Assembly (NCBI GenBank): GCA_902805475.1
Contig: CADCSX010000001.1
Coordinates: 2,356,001-2,420,000, forward strand
Length of the DNA: 64,000 nt
Direction of reading: 5' to 3'
DNA from: Entonaema liquescens
Lineage: Eukaryota > Ascomycota > Sordariomycetes > Xylariales > Xylariaceae
Within the stretch, counting starts at the first letter, position 1, and every line of letters begins with the position of its first letter. The notes beneath the pieces are model-generated. The model worked only from the letters and a program-made list of their open reading frames with translations, ran no database searches and had not been told where the DNA came from. A program made the translations under genes and the position numbers. Shown one piece after another: positions 12,293 to 22,372 of this stretch.

Positions 12293-13813
12293 TTACGCGC
12301 GGCCGCGCGGTGCTTTAGGTGTCTCACCCAATCGAGAGTAAAGCATGTACAGTGCCATCCTGTTACATTCCTCAGTTCCCGTGATTGTTACTAGCCGCTC
12401 GTTGCTGTTATCTTGCGGCTCGTTGATCTTAATCACGCTACCGCTAATTGTCCGAATCTCATTGATTTTCTGACCACCCTTACCAATAATGGCACCGACC
12501 ATGTCGTTGGGAATGTAAATCTGCTGGGTCATAGGCGCTCCTGCGATAGCAGCGCCGTGCATTGGCTGGGCTGGAGGACCGCTGTGAGGGTGGGGGGCAC
12601 CCACGTGGGGAGCGTGGTGAGGCGGTATATGCGGTGCGGCGCCGTAGCCAGCCGCTTGGGGCGCGTAGTGCATCGGTACGCTCGGGTTAGGTTGCGGGGT
12701 GGCCGCGTGCGGGTGGTAAGGCTGCGCATACGGTGTCGGCGGCATATGGTGGGCTCGGGGATCGGGTCGTCGACCGTAGTTCTCGCGATGACCGAAGTTG
12801 CCGCCAGCGGGTTGAGGACAGTACGGGACCACCTGCATTCCTCCGGGTACTACACCGGTCGGACCGCCACTTCGAGTGGCGTAGGCCGACGCGGCGGGGC
12901 CGCCGAAGCGTTCGTTAAGTTGCTGGAGGAGCGTGCTTCCTACATAATAAGTAGCAATATGAACAGCGTCAGCTACGCCCATGACTACGAGGGAACGCTC
13001 GCTGGATAACGGCAAGCACGAGTCAGAGGCATTAAGCCGCGCTCCTGAAGCATCTTGAATCTCACGAATACGGGCACCGCCTTTCCCGATAATAGACCCG
13101 ATAAGTACATGCGGGATGAGTAGCCGAAGAGGATACGTCTTAGATTGAGCGTTGGATTTCTCCGTCAGAGGCTCATTGTTTAAAGTTCGAATGATCAAAC
13201 CAAAAGCCTACAGAAATGTTAGCCACGGTTTAGACATGTTAGAGAATTAGCGATTTGGAAATACCTTGGCGACGGCCTCGACGGCTCCGCTGACTGTAAG
13301 TATTCTTTCTACAGCACCCTTCTGGTAGTCACTAACGGTACACTTGGCATTGGATAGTTTCCGGATATTGGAAACGTTTTCGCCGCCTTTACCGATGATG
13401 GTGGCAGCTTCAGGGCTAGAGATCACAGCACGGATATGAATCCACGTGGTCTCGTCGTGAGTGTTGGTTGCGGCAGCGCCAGAAACACCTGTGGTTCCGG
13501 AAACTGTGGCATCTATAGAAGACTTGGCTTCGTCGACATCAGGTACGACAGTATCGCCCTGGTCATCTTTGACTTCCGCCTTGTCCTGATTGGTATCATC
13601 AGATTTGGCAGTGCCATTAGTTCCAGTCGGCACTGGGATATCATCACCGTTGCTCTCGGGAATCTCGACATCTTTGTCGTTATTTCCGTTGTTGATGACC
13701 TTGTCAAGGGCAGGCCGTTTGGCTTCGGGTTGGTCAACACCCCGGGAAGGCGAGGAGGCATCCTCCAGAGGGCGTTTAGCCGGATTAGTAGGGTGGGAAG
13801 GCGAGGCAGACAT
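12293..13813 (-). CDS. Triple KH-domain RNA-binding protein (Rnc1/Hek2/Pbp2-like)
   Basis: Two exons, 13813-13265 and 13207-12293, with a 57-nt phase-0 intron (branch GCTAAC, acceptor TGTAG); 487 aa. Three KH domains each carry a perfect GxxG loop, read as GKGG at residues 141-144, 224-227 and 425-428. The N-terminus is acidic and Ser/Thr-rich with two Lys-Arg-Pro patches (KRPLED, AKRPALD). A Pro/His/Gly/Tyr-rich low-complexity linker joins KH2 and KH3. Proteins of this layout (fission yeast Rnc1, budding yeast Hek2/Pbp2, vertebrate PCBP/hnRNP K) bind C- or U-rich mRNA and control stability, localisation or silencing. Which yeast protein is the true orthologue cannot be settled here. The intron falls at the end of KH1. 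The reading frame is intact, and the long plus-strand ORF opposite it (12413-13009) is a shadow. Confidence 0.93.
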
Positions 13814-15786
13814 ATTTGTTCTATGAACTTGTTCACTCTTGAGCGGACGCTACGGTAGGCCGTTAAGACGGTCGAATTGAGATTGAATTATCGACTTGTT
13901 TTTTTTTTATCTACACCTTGAGGGTTTTCGAAGGAAAACGTGCAGGTGTAATGGCTCGGAACGTGATATGGTTTCAAGTACCCTCAAGTTGATGAATATT
14001 TTGTATGCGGGATCTGGAGGTCAGGTCGGACTTTGAAAGGCAGGGTCGATGATGGGACGAGGTCGGGGTCGTCAGATTAGCTGACGACAGGGACAACGAG
14101 AAGAGTGATATGAAAGATCCGGCTGGGACCTAGACGCTCGTGCTGCAAGGCGGAATATATTGGTAGGACGAGAGTGGTGATGACCTGACGGTAGCTGAGG
14201 GCGATTTGATGGAGGTGGAGGAGTTGCTAGCTTGACCAAGACGAATGTGTGGTGATCAAGTCGGCGGTAGAATATGGAAGGACGAACGGAGTAGATAAAG
14301 TAAGAGGTGGTGAATTGGAAAGAAGTGGCAGGATCAGAGACGTGATTCTCAAACCTTTTACTCCGCCAAATAGGAAAGATCTCAGGGCGGATACTCGACG
14401 CCGACTTCCTTTTTCTTATATCTTCTCACTTTTTCTAACGAGGGAAGCTGCCTCTCTAGTAGGTAGCACCTTTAATAGGGCGATGGCGGTGGAGGACAGA
14501 TCGACCCGCGTCGCGTTTGGTGTTTCTCACAAGTGAACTGAGATGCGCCAAAGCGATTATAAAAGTTTCTACCTGTTACGGATAGGTGCAGTAAAGGAGA
14601 CTTCTATAAGCGAATGACGCTCGTTGTCTCTTTTATGAGAAGCTTATTCGCGAAACTACCTCAACAATCCTCAACAAGGGGAGAAGGCGGGATGATGGGG
14701 CAATTAAACGAAATATAGTAATAGAAGGGGGAAAGGGGCAAGAAAAAAAAAAAAAAAGAGGTGCAGTGCTAAATTCGCAACTCGCAACGAAGGCGATATG
14801 GGTGATATGGGTGATACGGGTTGCGAGGAAGGATGAAGGGGGGGGTTGATAAAGATTGAATTGAAGGAGGCGAAGATGCGTGGTGTATTGTAGGTTGGAG
14901 GTTGTCTACATAAAGGTTGTCTCACTCTAATGCAAGAAAGATCTAACTTACAGTGGACACCGTGCCAGTGCTTTTTTTTGCAAAAGGCAATGGGCAACGG
15001 GGCTCCTCCACACAAAATCTTAGGGAGGTAACGTCCAAGCGTCATGGATTCCCGCTTAATTAGCTCTAGTGTCCTGGTGTCACTGTGCCTTCTCAAATTC
15101 AGCTCCACACCTGCTAATCACATCGAGTCTTTACCTAATATGGTACCTATTCGTCAGCCTCGTCTGTACTTCCTGTTATCATGTTTGCCCACGCAATATT
15201 TTTGTATACTCCAATAGGGTAGGTTCTTTCCATTCCAGCTACTGTAGTAATGTTATGTCGTACAACACACCGTGTATACTAAAGGAGGGTTGATTTCTTG
15301 CAGTACATGTATTCTATTATTCTCAACTATTATTCCGACGGTTCATTGAAGTTTGACAACTCTAGTTTGCTTTCTTTTTCTTCTTCGTTTTTTATTAACC
15401 AAAAGAAGACTTTATGATACTAGTAATTGAATACTATTAGATTTTACAAAGCTTTCTCAAGATATTATACTAATATAATATACTGCGTGTATATTGAATA
15501 TTCGTTAGAATTAGAATTAATCAATAAGAGTTGCTTCAGGAGTGTTTGTGCCGCAGATCCATCGGCACTTGACCTTGCGTTGCATTTCTTGGCATCCCCT
15601 TGAACCCCATGCTCTAAGCTGGACGCTGCTAGCTGCATATTTTCTGCAATATGGAAATATAGACGTCTACCGCAAACTGCATGCTGCAAGACATCAACCG
15701 TATTTTACCCTACCGCAAATAACGTTTTCCGATATATTAGACGCTCTGACTTGGTAGCCTGAATTATTAACAACTCCGACGAAGAA
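13814..15786. other. Intergenic: divergent promoters, pyrimidine-rich leader
   Basis: Lies between the KH gene (minus) and the coiled-coil gene (plus). From about 13930 to 14340 the plus strand is purine-rich, so the strand upstream of the KH gene is pyrimidine-rich, a usual property of strong fungal promoters. A run of about 16 A occurs at 14742-14757. ORFs at 14249-14536 and 14704-15108 have no family features. Confidence 0.5.
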
Positions 15787-16791
15787 ATGGATAGCGGAGC
15801 GCGTCTTAGCGACGACTCGGACCTGTTTCACACGTCTCATCTTCAAGAAACCCTGCGAGAGCTTCAGGAAAGAGTCAAAGAGCATGAGACTGCACTAAAT
15901 GAGCTGCGCGCTACTTCAAGTGCACATCTCTCAAATCAGTCTCACCCACCAACGGCACCATGGGATATCATGAGGATAGCTTACGATGAGCTGGCATCGC
16001 AAACACCGTTTCTTCCGTTTCCGGAATCTGTGTTGCCCGCTCTCCTAGCTCTCCGCAAAACCCACCAGACTGTGGAGGAGACCAAGGCCTACTTAGCTTC
16101 GCATAAGGACTCTGTTGAGAAGACCAGGCGACGACTAGAGGTGGAGAAGTCCAATCTCGAAGATCAGAAGGCCCTTTCGCAGAGTTTGCGCAATCGCATA
16201 CAATCGCTGCGAGACGGCCTGGAAAGCCGAATGGAGATGGGACCGGAAGACATTGCTGCAGAACGAATAAGTGAACTGAAGCAAAAGAAGAAGTACTACG
16301 ATAAGGAAACGTCAAGGCTTCTTAAAGCGCTCAAAAAATTCATCGATGAGCATCTCGCGGGTATGCTTGCCGCTGAAGAACTCGGTGGTCCTGTCGTTGG
16401 TGATATCATGGATATCGATGGGAACGACCTCGCTGCTGGATTTAGCTCTCAGGGCAAGCTGAAGAAGGCAAAGGAGAACCCCGATCAAGATAAACGACAG
16501 CGACGCATTGATGATATATGGGGTATACGAGAAGAGGGTGAGTCGACAGGGAAAGCTAAAGCGGGTAGTCGGGATGAAGCCGCGGCCGCTGGTGAAGAGA
16601 TGCGTACCCTGACGGAGGAGTTGCTCAACGCCTTAGCACAATCCGATGGCGATAGCTCAGCCGCCTACGTCCAACTCCCTAGAGAGACAGCAGCTGCAAG
16701 GTTCCTGGTCAGATCTAAAGTTGCGCAGTTTCACCCTAGGGACTCTACGAAGCTTCGGCTAATCGACTTTGGTAAAGACCTGGATGAATAA
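15787..16791 (+). CDS. Coiled-coil protein, possible CENP-K/Sim4-type kinetochore subunit
   Basis: Intronless, 334 aa. Residues about 15-45 and 95-195 are heptad-rich coiled coil (for example LQETLRELQERVKEHETALN and SLRNRIQSLRDGLESRMEM), followed by KKFIDEHLAGMLAAEELGG. The C-terminal third is charged and ends in a compact globular-looking segment (RFLVRSKVAQFHPRDSTKLR). I recall similar fungal proteins annotated as centromere protein CENP-K/Sim4 (Ctf19/CCAN complex), but no diagnostic motif proves this. It could be another coiled-coil nuclear protein. The start is the first ATG after in-frame stops. No intron or frame defect is seen. It lies head to tail with dUTPase, 488 bp downstream. Confidence 0.7.
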   Translation: MDSGARLSDDSDLFHTSHLQETLRELQERVKEHETALNELRATSSAHLSNQSHPPTAPWDIMRIAYDELASQTPFLPFPESVLPALLALRKTHQTVEETKAYLASHKDSVEKTRRRLEVEKSNLEDQKALSQSLRNRIQSLRDGLESRMEMGPEDIAAERISELKQKKKYYDKETSRLLKALKKFIDEHLAGMLAAEELGGPVVGDIMDIDGNDLAAGFSSQGKLKKAKENPDQDKRQRRIDDIWGIREEGESTGKAKAGSRDEAAAAGEEMRTLTEELLNALAQSDGDSSAAYVQLPRETAAARFLVRSKVAQFHPRDSTKLRLIDFGKDLDE

Positions 16792-17279
16792 TTGGATCAA
16801 GCTTTCATCTCCGGTTTCACGATATACTCATGTACATACGATGTGCAAAACACCACACAGATTATGGTTGCCAATCGAAACGAGTCAATTTCTAAAAGTG
16901 TACGTTCAATCTCTAGGTTAGGGGGCTTAAAGAACTATAGATATTGCAATATCATGATCTTCGTGGAGCCGTGCAATTCGAAGGTCAGCTAGCTGAGGTG
17001 GCGTTTTACGGGCGACCACCATTGAACATGACTTGAAGACAAATTTAGAACAATACTGCGTCTCCGCGTTTTCCATTTGTGATGAACCCACGATCCCAAG
17101 ATAGTGGAAACGAGGAATGGTATATCATGGTTGACAACGGGCACTAAAGGTTACGTAGATACCAAGGTACATAGGGGTACGCAGCTCTTGGCATCCAATC
17201 CAGCACGCCTTCCGACCATTGGCCAATTCCCCTATGCAGACGCCCCTCAACGCGTCGCTGGCACCCGCGTCCCACCGCC
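16792..17279. other. Intergenic: 3' end of coiled-coil gene and dUTPase promoter
   Basis: 488 bp. No gene is visible. It contains an ACGCGT word at 17250-17255, annotated separately. Confidence 0.5.
17250..17255. promoter_or_regulatory. MCB-like ACGCGT box upstream of dUTPase
   Basis: Palindromic ACGCGT, the site of the MBF (Mbp1-Swi6) G1/S factor in yeasts. It lies 25 bp before the upstream ATG and 217 bp before the internal ATG at 17472. Another copy at 17758 lies inside the coding region and is probably fortuitous. Function is inferred. Confidence 0.4.
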
Positions 17280-18102
17280 ATGTATGCATATCCCACTTTC
17301 CGTCGTAGTGTATGTAAATCTTTCTTCACCGCAACTGCTGCTACCCGATTCTTGCAAACCCAACTACCCAAACTACCAACCTCATACACACGGTACCTCC
17401 TTCATCCAAGTCAGACACAGCAGCTTCCTCCATCTCCTTTTAACCCATACACGTACGCAAGTCTCAGGACTATGACCACTACTGCATCCGTAACTTCGCC
17501 GCCGACCTCACCGCCCGCGAAACGAGTCAAGACCACTCCCACAACCACAGAGCCAACAACAACAACAACAACCGACAGCAGCAGCAGCAACACCAAACCC
17601 AACACCAACACCAACACCACCGAAACAATGGCCTCCTCCTCCTCCGAAACCACCCCTCCGTCCCCACCCTCGCCCAATCTCCCCCTACTCATCAAAAGCT
17701 CTCCCCAACCGCCAAACTGCCCACCCGCGGCAGCGCCTTCTCGGCCGGCTACGACCTCTACGCGTCGCAAGCCACCACGATCCCCGCGCGCGGCAAAGCC
17801 CTCGTGGAAACCGACATCTCGATCGCCGTGCCCGCAGGCACCTACGGGCGGATCGCGCCGCGGTCGGGGCTCGCGGCGAAGCACTTCATCGACACGGGCG
17901 CGGGGTCATCGACGCGGACTACCGGGGCCCCGTCAAGGTCCTGCTGTTCAACCACGCGGACGCGGATTTCGCTGTCGCCGAGGGCGATCGCGTCGCGCAG
18001 CTCGTGGTCGAGAGGATTTATACGCCCGAGGTGGTGGAGGTCCAGGAGTTGGAGGAGAGTGTGCGTGGGGCCGGCGGCTTTGGAAGTACGGGTACGAATT
18101 AA
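17280..18102 (+). CDS. DUT1: dUTP diphosphatase (dUTPase), two 1-nt frame breaks
   Basis: Trimeric dUTPase hydrolyses dUTP to dUMP and pyrophosphate, keeping uracil out of DNA and feeding dTMP synthesis. All five family motifs are present in order but spread over three frames: FSAGYDLYAS (motif 1), APRSGLAAK (2), GVIDADYRGPV (3, only after adding a G), GDRVAQLVVER (4) and RGAGGFGSTG (5). The breaks are at AAAA 17694-17697 and GGGG 17902-17905; one added base at each restores a single frame to TAA at 18100-18102. Two in-frame starts exist. ATG 17472 gives a 210-aa form with a Thr/Ser-rich leader. ATG 17280 adds 64 residues rich in Arg, Ser, Phe and Ala, like a mitochondrial presequence, so dual nuclear/mitochondrial isoforms are plausible. 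The core is strikingly GC-rich compared with neighbouring genes. The gene is essential in yeast, so sequence error is the likelier explanation. Confidence 0.88.
17694..17697 (+). other. Frame break 1 in dUTPase (A4 run)
   Basis: The N-terminal frame reads to Leu-Leu-Ile-Lys; the conserved continuation Leu-Ser-Pro-Thr-Ala-Lys is in the frame reached by adding one A (giving Lys-Lys). Confidence 0.8.
17902..17905 (+). other. Frame break 2 in dUTPase (G4 run)
   Basis: Motif 3 is lost in the upstream frame after Thr-Gly-Ala-Gly. Adding one G restores Val-Ile-Asp-Ala-Asp-Tyr and runs open to the stop. Confidence 0.85.
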
Positions 18103-18470
18103 GGATTCTTGTGGCTAGGTTCGTTGCGTCAGGCTCGGAATATGGTCGGCGTACAATGGGTATAAGAGGATTGAGATATCTCGCTACGGCCCTGGTACAC
18201 AGCTACCAAATACATAGATAAGTAGTTAAGGTCTCGTCGATGTATAGAAGATGAGATATGAAGGAAATGAATACATATTCTACGACCTTAGTTCTGAAAC
18301 TACTTTATAAACTTAACAAAAGGGTCATTCACAGTATTACGGCATTACAGCCTGGCTTTGGTGATGATATGGCACATTCTATTCTCTATGCTTATGTATA
18401 GGTGGATTAATACTCCAGTATCACAATACATCCTAACCCTTTCCCTCCCCAATATAGCATCTAAGTTTAC
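18103..18470. other. Convergent 3' region of dUTPase and pyridoxal kinase
   Basis: 368 bp between two stop codons on opposite strands. No gene is visible; it should hold both 3' untranslated regions. Confidence 0.5.
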
Positions 18471-19896
18471 CTACAACTTCTCCGCACGGTATTCTACTTT
18501 GGGGTTACGTAGACTCCCTAGATTTCTCGCCAGTTTTAATTCCGAAGCTCTTGACTTCAGTAGATGCAACGTCTTCTCGTCTAAGTTCTTGTCTTTTTGC
18601 TTCTCGGCCATCACTGCTGTTAAGCTTGCACACGTACGGTCTAAGACCTCATGCATGCTAGCCAATACCTTCTCAGCTGCCCTCGTGAGGGGTAGGTCTA
18701 GAGCGTCGACGTCGTCGGGACTAATCCATGATAGCTTTTCGACTAGAGACCCGTTTCCATTGCTGTGTTTGTCGTAGTTGGTTACCGCCTCACGCATACG
18801 GGCTACCATCAGTGCCGCGAACATGTCCCCTGTTCCACTAAAGTAGCACTCGAACACTGGGAATGTGATCTTGAAGAGTCGTGGTTGTCGGTCTGAGGTC
18901 ATGGTCGAACCAACGACCGACATGGTACGGTTTGCCTCTGGGGAAGGGGAGGAGCCGAGGGACGGCAAGGATACAGACGTGATGACGATGTGGGGGACGC
19001 CAAAGTCTTGGTGTAAGACTCGAACCGCATTCTCGAGGGAAGCAAAGTCGGTGATCTTCACGCCAGAAAGGAGTCTACCGAGAATAGGGTTTGTTAGCTG
19101 ATATACTCCTATTCCGTCGACCGTCATTTCCAAGCCTAAGTTTACTAAGGCACTTATTCACCTAGGAAAGAAAAGTTCCTGTGAAACTAATGGACTTACT
19201 CGGCTTCAAACTGATTAGGTAGGATGAGGTCGGCATGCTGTATCAGGTTTTTATATGCGGGCACAACATCCTCAGCGACATACAGGCGGCCATTGTCGCC
19301 CATAACCGGATCCAACACCCAGAAGAAGCTTCCTGGCTTTTGAGCCTTCGACTTCTCTTTAAGTTCCTTGCCGATGTTTCCGACTGCCTCGACAGCGGCT
19401 GCGCCGGGAACGTACCCGGAGAGCATCATGTCGAAGTCGTCAAGATATGACTGTTTGAGCCCTTCCCACAGATCCGTGATCTCCTGTGCCGACACACGTG
19501 TACCCTTCCATTGCTTGTAGCCCGTGTGATTGCCTTTGCGTTTGACACACCTGTTAGAATATAGGATATTCGGCCGTGGGATACCAATTAACAGACATAT
19601 ACGTACTAAACTGCACCGTATTCATAGCAGAAACATCACAACCCATAGACTGCAATGCGAAGACAGCAATCTTATTCCCTACGTTCCTATTCGCAGAATT
19701 CTAGTGTTAACATAAGGGGACCGTCGACGGTCTTGGTAGTAGAAGTCTAAAAGATCTCACCCTGAGACAACCTTCAAAGAGGGATATTAGCTATTAGAAA
19801 ATAGGAAACTGACTGCTAGAAGCATTGGCTATTCCCTACATGGCTGGCGACGGCTAAGACGCTCGTCTCTGGGACGAACGGTGGTTCGGCACTCAT
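18471..19896 (-). CDS. BUD16: Pyridoxal kinase, five exons including an 11-nt micro-exon
   Basis: Phosphorylates pyridoxal, pyridoxine and pyridoxamine in the vitamin B6 salvage pathway (ribokinase superfamily). Exons: 19896-19840, 19771-19761, 19686-19607, 19533-19200 and 19074-18471; total 361 aa with the frame closing exactly. Diagnostic motifs are SHVVSG...VGNKIAVFALQSMG at the N-terminus, NTVQFSNHTGYKQW, the anion-hole segment DPVMGDNGRLY, LPNQFEAELLSG, and FSGTGDMFAAL with the catalytic Asp. The second exon (GTTGTCTCAGG) encodes only Val-Val-Ser-Gly at the substrate-binding loop, a segment the family strictly needs. The usual GYVGNK reads GNVGNK here. The last intron (125 nt, branch GCTAAC, acceptor GGTAG) contains several decoy AGs and would add an in-frame Met if misread. 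The gene is convergent with dUTPase. Confidence 0.93.
19761..19771 (-). other. 11-nt micro-exon of pyridoxal kinase
   Basis: Flanked by an AAG acceptor and a GTGAGA donor. It joins His (phase 0) to Asn (phase 2), and without it the conserved Val-Val-Ser-Gly would be missing and the frame broken. Neighbouring introns are 68 and 74 nt. Confidence 0.8.
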
Positions 19897-20616
19897 GCGG
19901 ACGGTTAGTGATAATGATTACTGAGAGGAAGACAATGCGAATTGTGTGAGTGTATTAGAGGAAGTCAAGTAATTGGTTACGTTCCACAAATTCAATTAAA
20001 GAAGTAAGCATGAGTAAAATAGTGGAGGATCTCGACGGAAGCTGTGATCATATTATAACGTCCGCCGAGTGCCGAGGACAATAAGGCGCATGACTCTGTT
20101 TCCATAAGTGACCATTGAAAAGCTGATTCTAAACTTGTAAAGTTGCCCCGCCATGACGGATAGCCCCGCACTAAGCTGCTTCGAGTTGCTAGGTCGCTAC
20201 TGTCACCGTACTATTTTGTACCTTTAGGTAATGTACATGTATAATGTACATGTAATTATTTATTATTTATAGGTAATTCAGTATCGTCACCCTAAAACTG
20301 CGTGTAACACGATACAACTTGTTGCTCCCTATTGGGGAAGAAAATAATTTATATTAGGGCTATAGAGCCCATTAATCTGCCTATATCGTCCGTAATCGTC
20401 TCGCAAATTATGGATCGACACTGCATGTAAAGCCAATGCGTCCAGAAAGCCCTATACTAATAATGCAATTGATATTTTGCATGCGGTATTCATTTCGTAT
20501 CCATTTCGTAGAGCACGACAAGTCAGTCCCATGGCAAATCCCGTGGAAGTCGACCACCTCCAAATATTGACGTGGTATATTCATGGTTCTCATTAGCTTC
20601 TGCCACCCTTACTTTC
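19897..20616. other. Intergenic: pyridoxal kinase promoter and PCNA 3' end
   Basis: 720 bp, no gene visible. AT-rich around 20220-20290 with TGTAC/GTACA palindromes. Confidence 0.5.
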
Positions 20617-21580
20617 TTACTCTTCGTCACCAATCTGTAGGTTTAATATTAGTAAATGTGGCAGATATATTATCAGGGGTTGCGGTGTGACATACCTTGG
20701 GAGCGAGGTAGAATCTCAAATAACTGCTACCGGACAGCCCGTACTCCACCAGAAGGGGCACCTCGTTGGACAGGCAGATCTTGACCGTGCTAGACAAAGC
20801 CTGGGCCTTGCAGAAGTTGACTAGGTACTTGAGGGAGAAAGTGAGGCCGACAGGTTCGGTTAACTCGATGTCGATGTTTAGTTCCGGCTTATCCACATTC
20901 TGGTGGCTTCGGAGGGTGACGGCACCGTTACCAATGTCGCCATTGCATGAGAACTTGACACCGTCCTTGGTAGCATCGATTGTCACTTGTACATGTTAGT
21001 TATACTCTTCATGATACGTAGTTCTAATCGAGGGAGAAGAATTGTTACTTACCAGATTCGGACATGGCCATCAAATCTGTGCAGATACGTCGGAATTCAG
21101 CCGAGGGCATAGAGATAGTCGCGGCATACTCTGTCTCGGGAATACCCAGATGCTCCTGGTCAATATCCATGAGCTTCAGGTCGTACTCGCTGATGCGGTC
21201 ATTCTCGCTGCTCTCGAAGACGAGGTTGAGGGAGTCAGGCGCATCTTCGGCCTTCAATGTGAGGATATCTTCGTTCTGCGCCGCCCGCAGGACCTTCGTG
21301 AGGGAAACGAGGTTGACACCGAGGGCGATGTTGCGGTCGCAGCGGTAAGGGGAGAAACCTTCGGCCTTCAGCATCATCGACACCAGGGCGACGTGGGAAT
21401 TGTCCATGGCCTGCAGGGCGATGCCCGAGTCATTGCAGTCAAAGTTGCAATCCTGCACCAGATCCTTGATGGAATCGACCACCTATTATAATCTGTTAGC
21501 TTTATTATAGCAGAAACTACGCAATTAAGTAGACAAACCTTCTTCAGGATCTGAGCCTGCTCAAGTCGTGCCTCTAACAT
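20617..21580 (-). CDS. POL30: PCNA, DNA polymerase sliding clamp
   Basis: Four exons: 21580-21539, 21482-21053, 20985-20696 and 20634-20617, with introns of 56, 67 and 61 nt; 259 aa, the family's normal length. Starts MLEARLEQAQILKK and ends LAPKIGDEE. The central region holds DSGIALQAMDNSHVALVSMM, the linker LMDIDQEHLGIPETEY and PSAEFRRICTDL. The homotrimeric ring tethers DNA polymerases delta/epsilon, Fen1, ligase and repair factors in the nucleus. The last exon encodes only five residues (IGDEE). The frame is intact. The gene lies between pyridoxal kinase and the vezatin-like gene, all on the minus strand but with gaps too large for co-transcription. ACGCGT boxes upstream suggest G1/S control. 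Confidence 0.97.
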
Positions 21581-22372
21581 GGTGGATTAATTGTAGATGA
21601 AAGACGCAAGAAGAAAAAATAGCTGCTAATAAAGCTGGGTATTTAGAAAAGTAGAATATAAATCGGTAAGGAAGGATCGAGACGTGATTACCACCGTGGG
21701 ATTGTTGAAAGTGAGGTTGTTATCAGAGAGGAATCCCTAAAATTGGTTACGCTGGAGAAATATTGTCTAGAAATACAATTCTAGAAATTAGTGGGATAAG
21801 CTGGGGAATGGAGACGCGTTGAGTGGTTGGACGCGTCTTTAATTGAAGGCAGACGCGCAAAAGCCCCACCTTACCAGCTGTATGCCTGGTAGTGCGCTAT
21901 GTAGGAGGTACGTATCCAGCCAATCAATTAACGGTTTCTACAGGGGCAATAGCTCTCATTATGATGTACACCGTACATTTTGACGTGCAGTCATAGCTTT
22001 TTTATACCCCTTATTTGCACTTCACATTGCAAGAAACGTAGCTTGGCTGTCTTCTCAAATGAGATTTTATTATGATGTATGTACCTTATGTATACGCCTA
22101 GTCGAGGCGACTTTGTTTTATGTGTATGTACGAGAGACATAGAAAAGACATTAGGCAAAGATCGTATGGATGACCAGCTCTCTATGCAGTAAATTCCCCC
22201 CCCAAAACCAAGTAAAAGCAAACGCCATGACGAAGTCAACTTCGAATCGGATCGCTCTCTATCCCAAATGCGCCATATTACAACCGATGACCCAGTTCAT
22301 AATCTAATCATTACCCGCGCCTTGGGCCCAGCTGGTGCTGTTAATCGAAATGATACAGTGTTAACGAAATTT
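21581..22372. other. PCNA promoter and vezatin-like gene 3' region
   Basis: 792 bp. It contains the MCB-like cluster at 21814-21858, annotated separately. A 10-nt C/A-rich run lies near 22197. No gene is visible. Confidence 0.5.
21814..21858. promoter_or_regulatory. Clustered MCB-like boxes upstream of PCNA
   Basis: ACGCGT at 21814-21819 and 21831-21836, plus the near-match ACGCGC at 21853-21858. They are about 17-22 bp apart and 234-278 bp before the PCNA start. Paired ACGCGT is the classic MluI cell-cycle box bound by MBF at DNA-replication genes in yeasts. Function here is inferred from position and gene identity. Confidence 0.6.

Noticed and set aside
12413..13009. 198-codon plus-strand ORF
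   Set aside because: Exact antisense of the KH-domain exon; its Arg/Val/Gly-rich composition reflects the other strand's codons.
14704..15108. 134-codon minus ORF upstream of the KH gene
   Set aside because: No domain; ends in a Phe/Leu run made by a poly-A tract; probably promoter or leader sequence.
17411..17884. 157-codon minus ORF over the dUTPase
   Set aside because: Shadow of Thr/Ser-rich coding sequence on the plus strand (Val-rich mirror).
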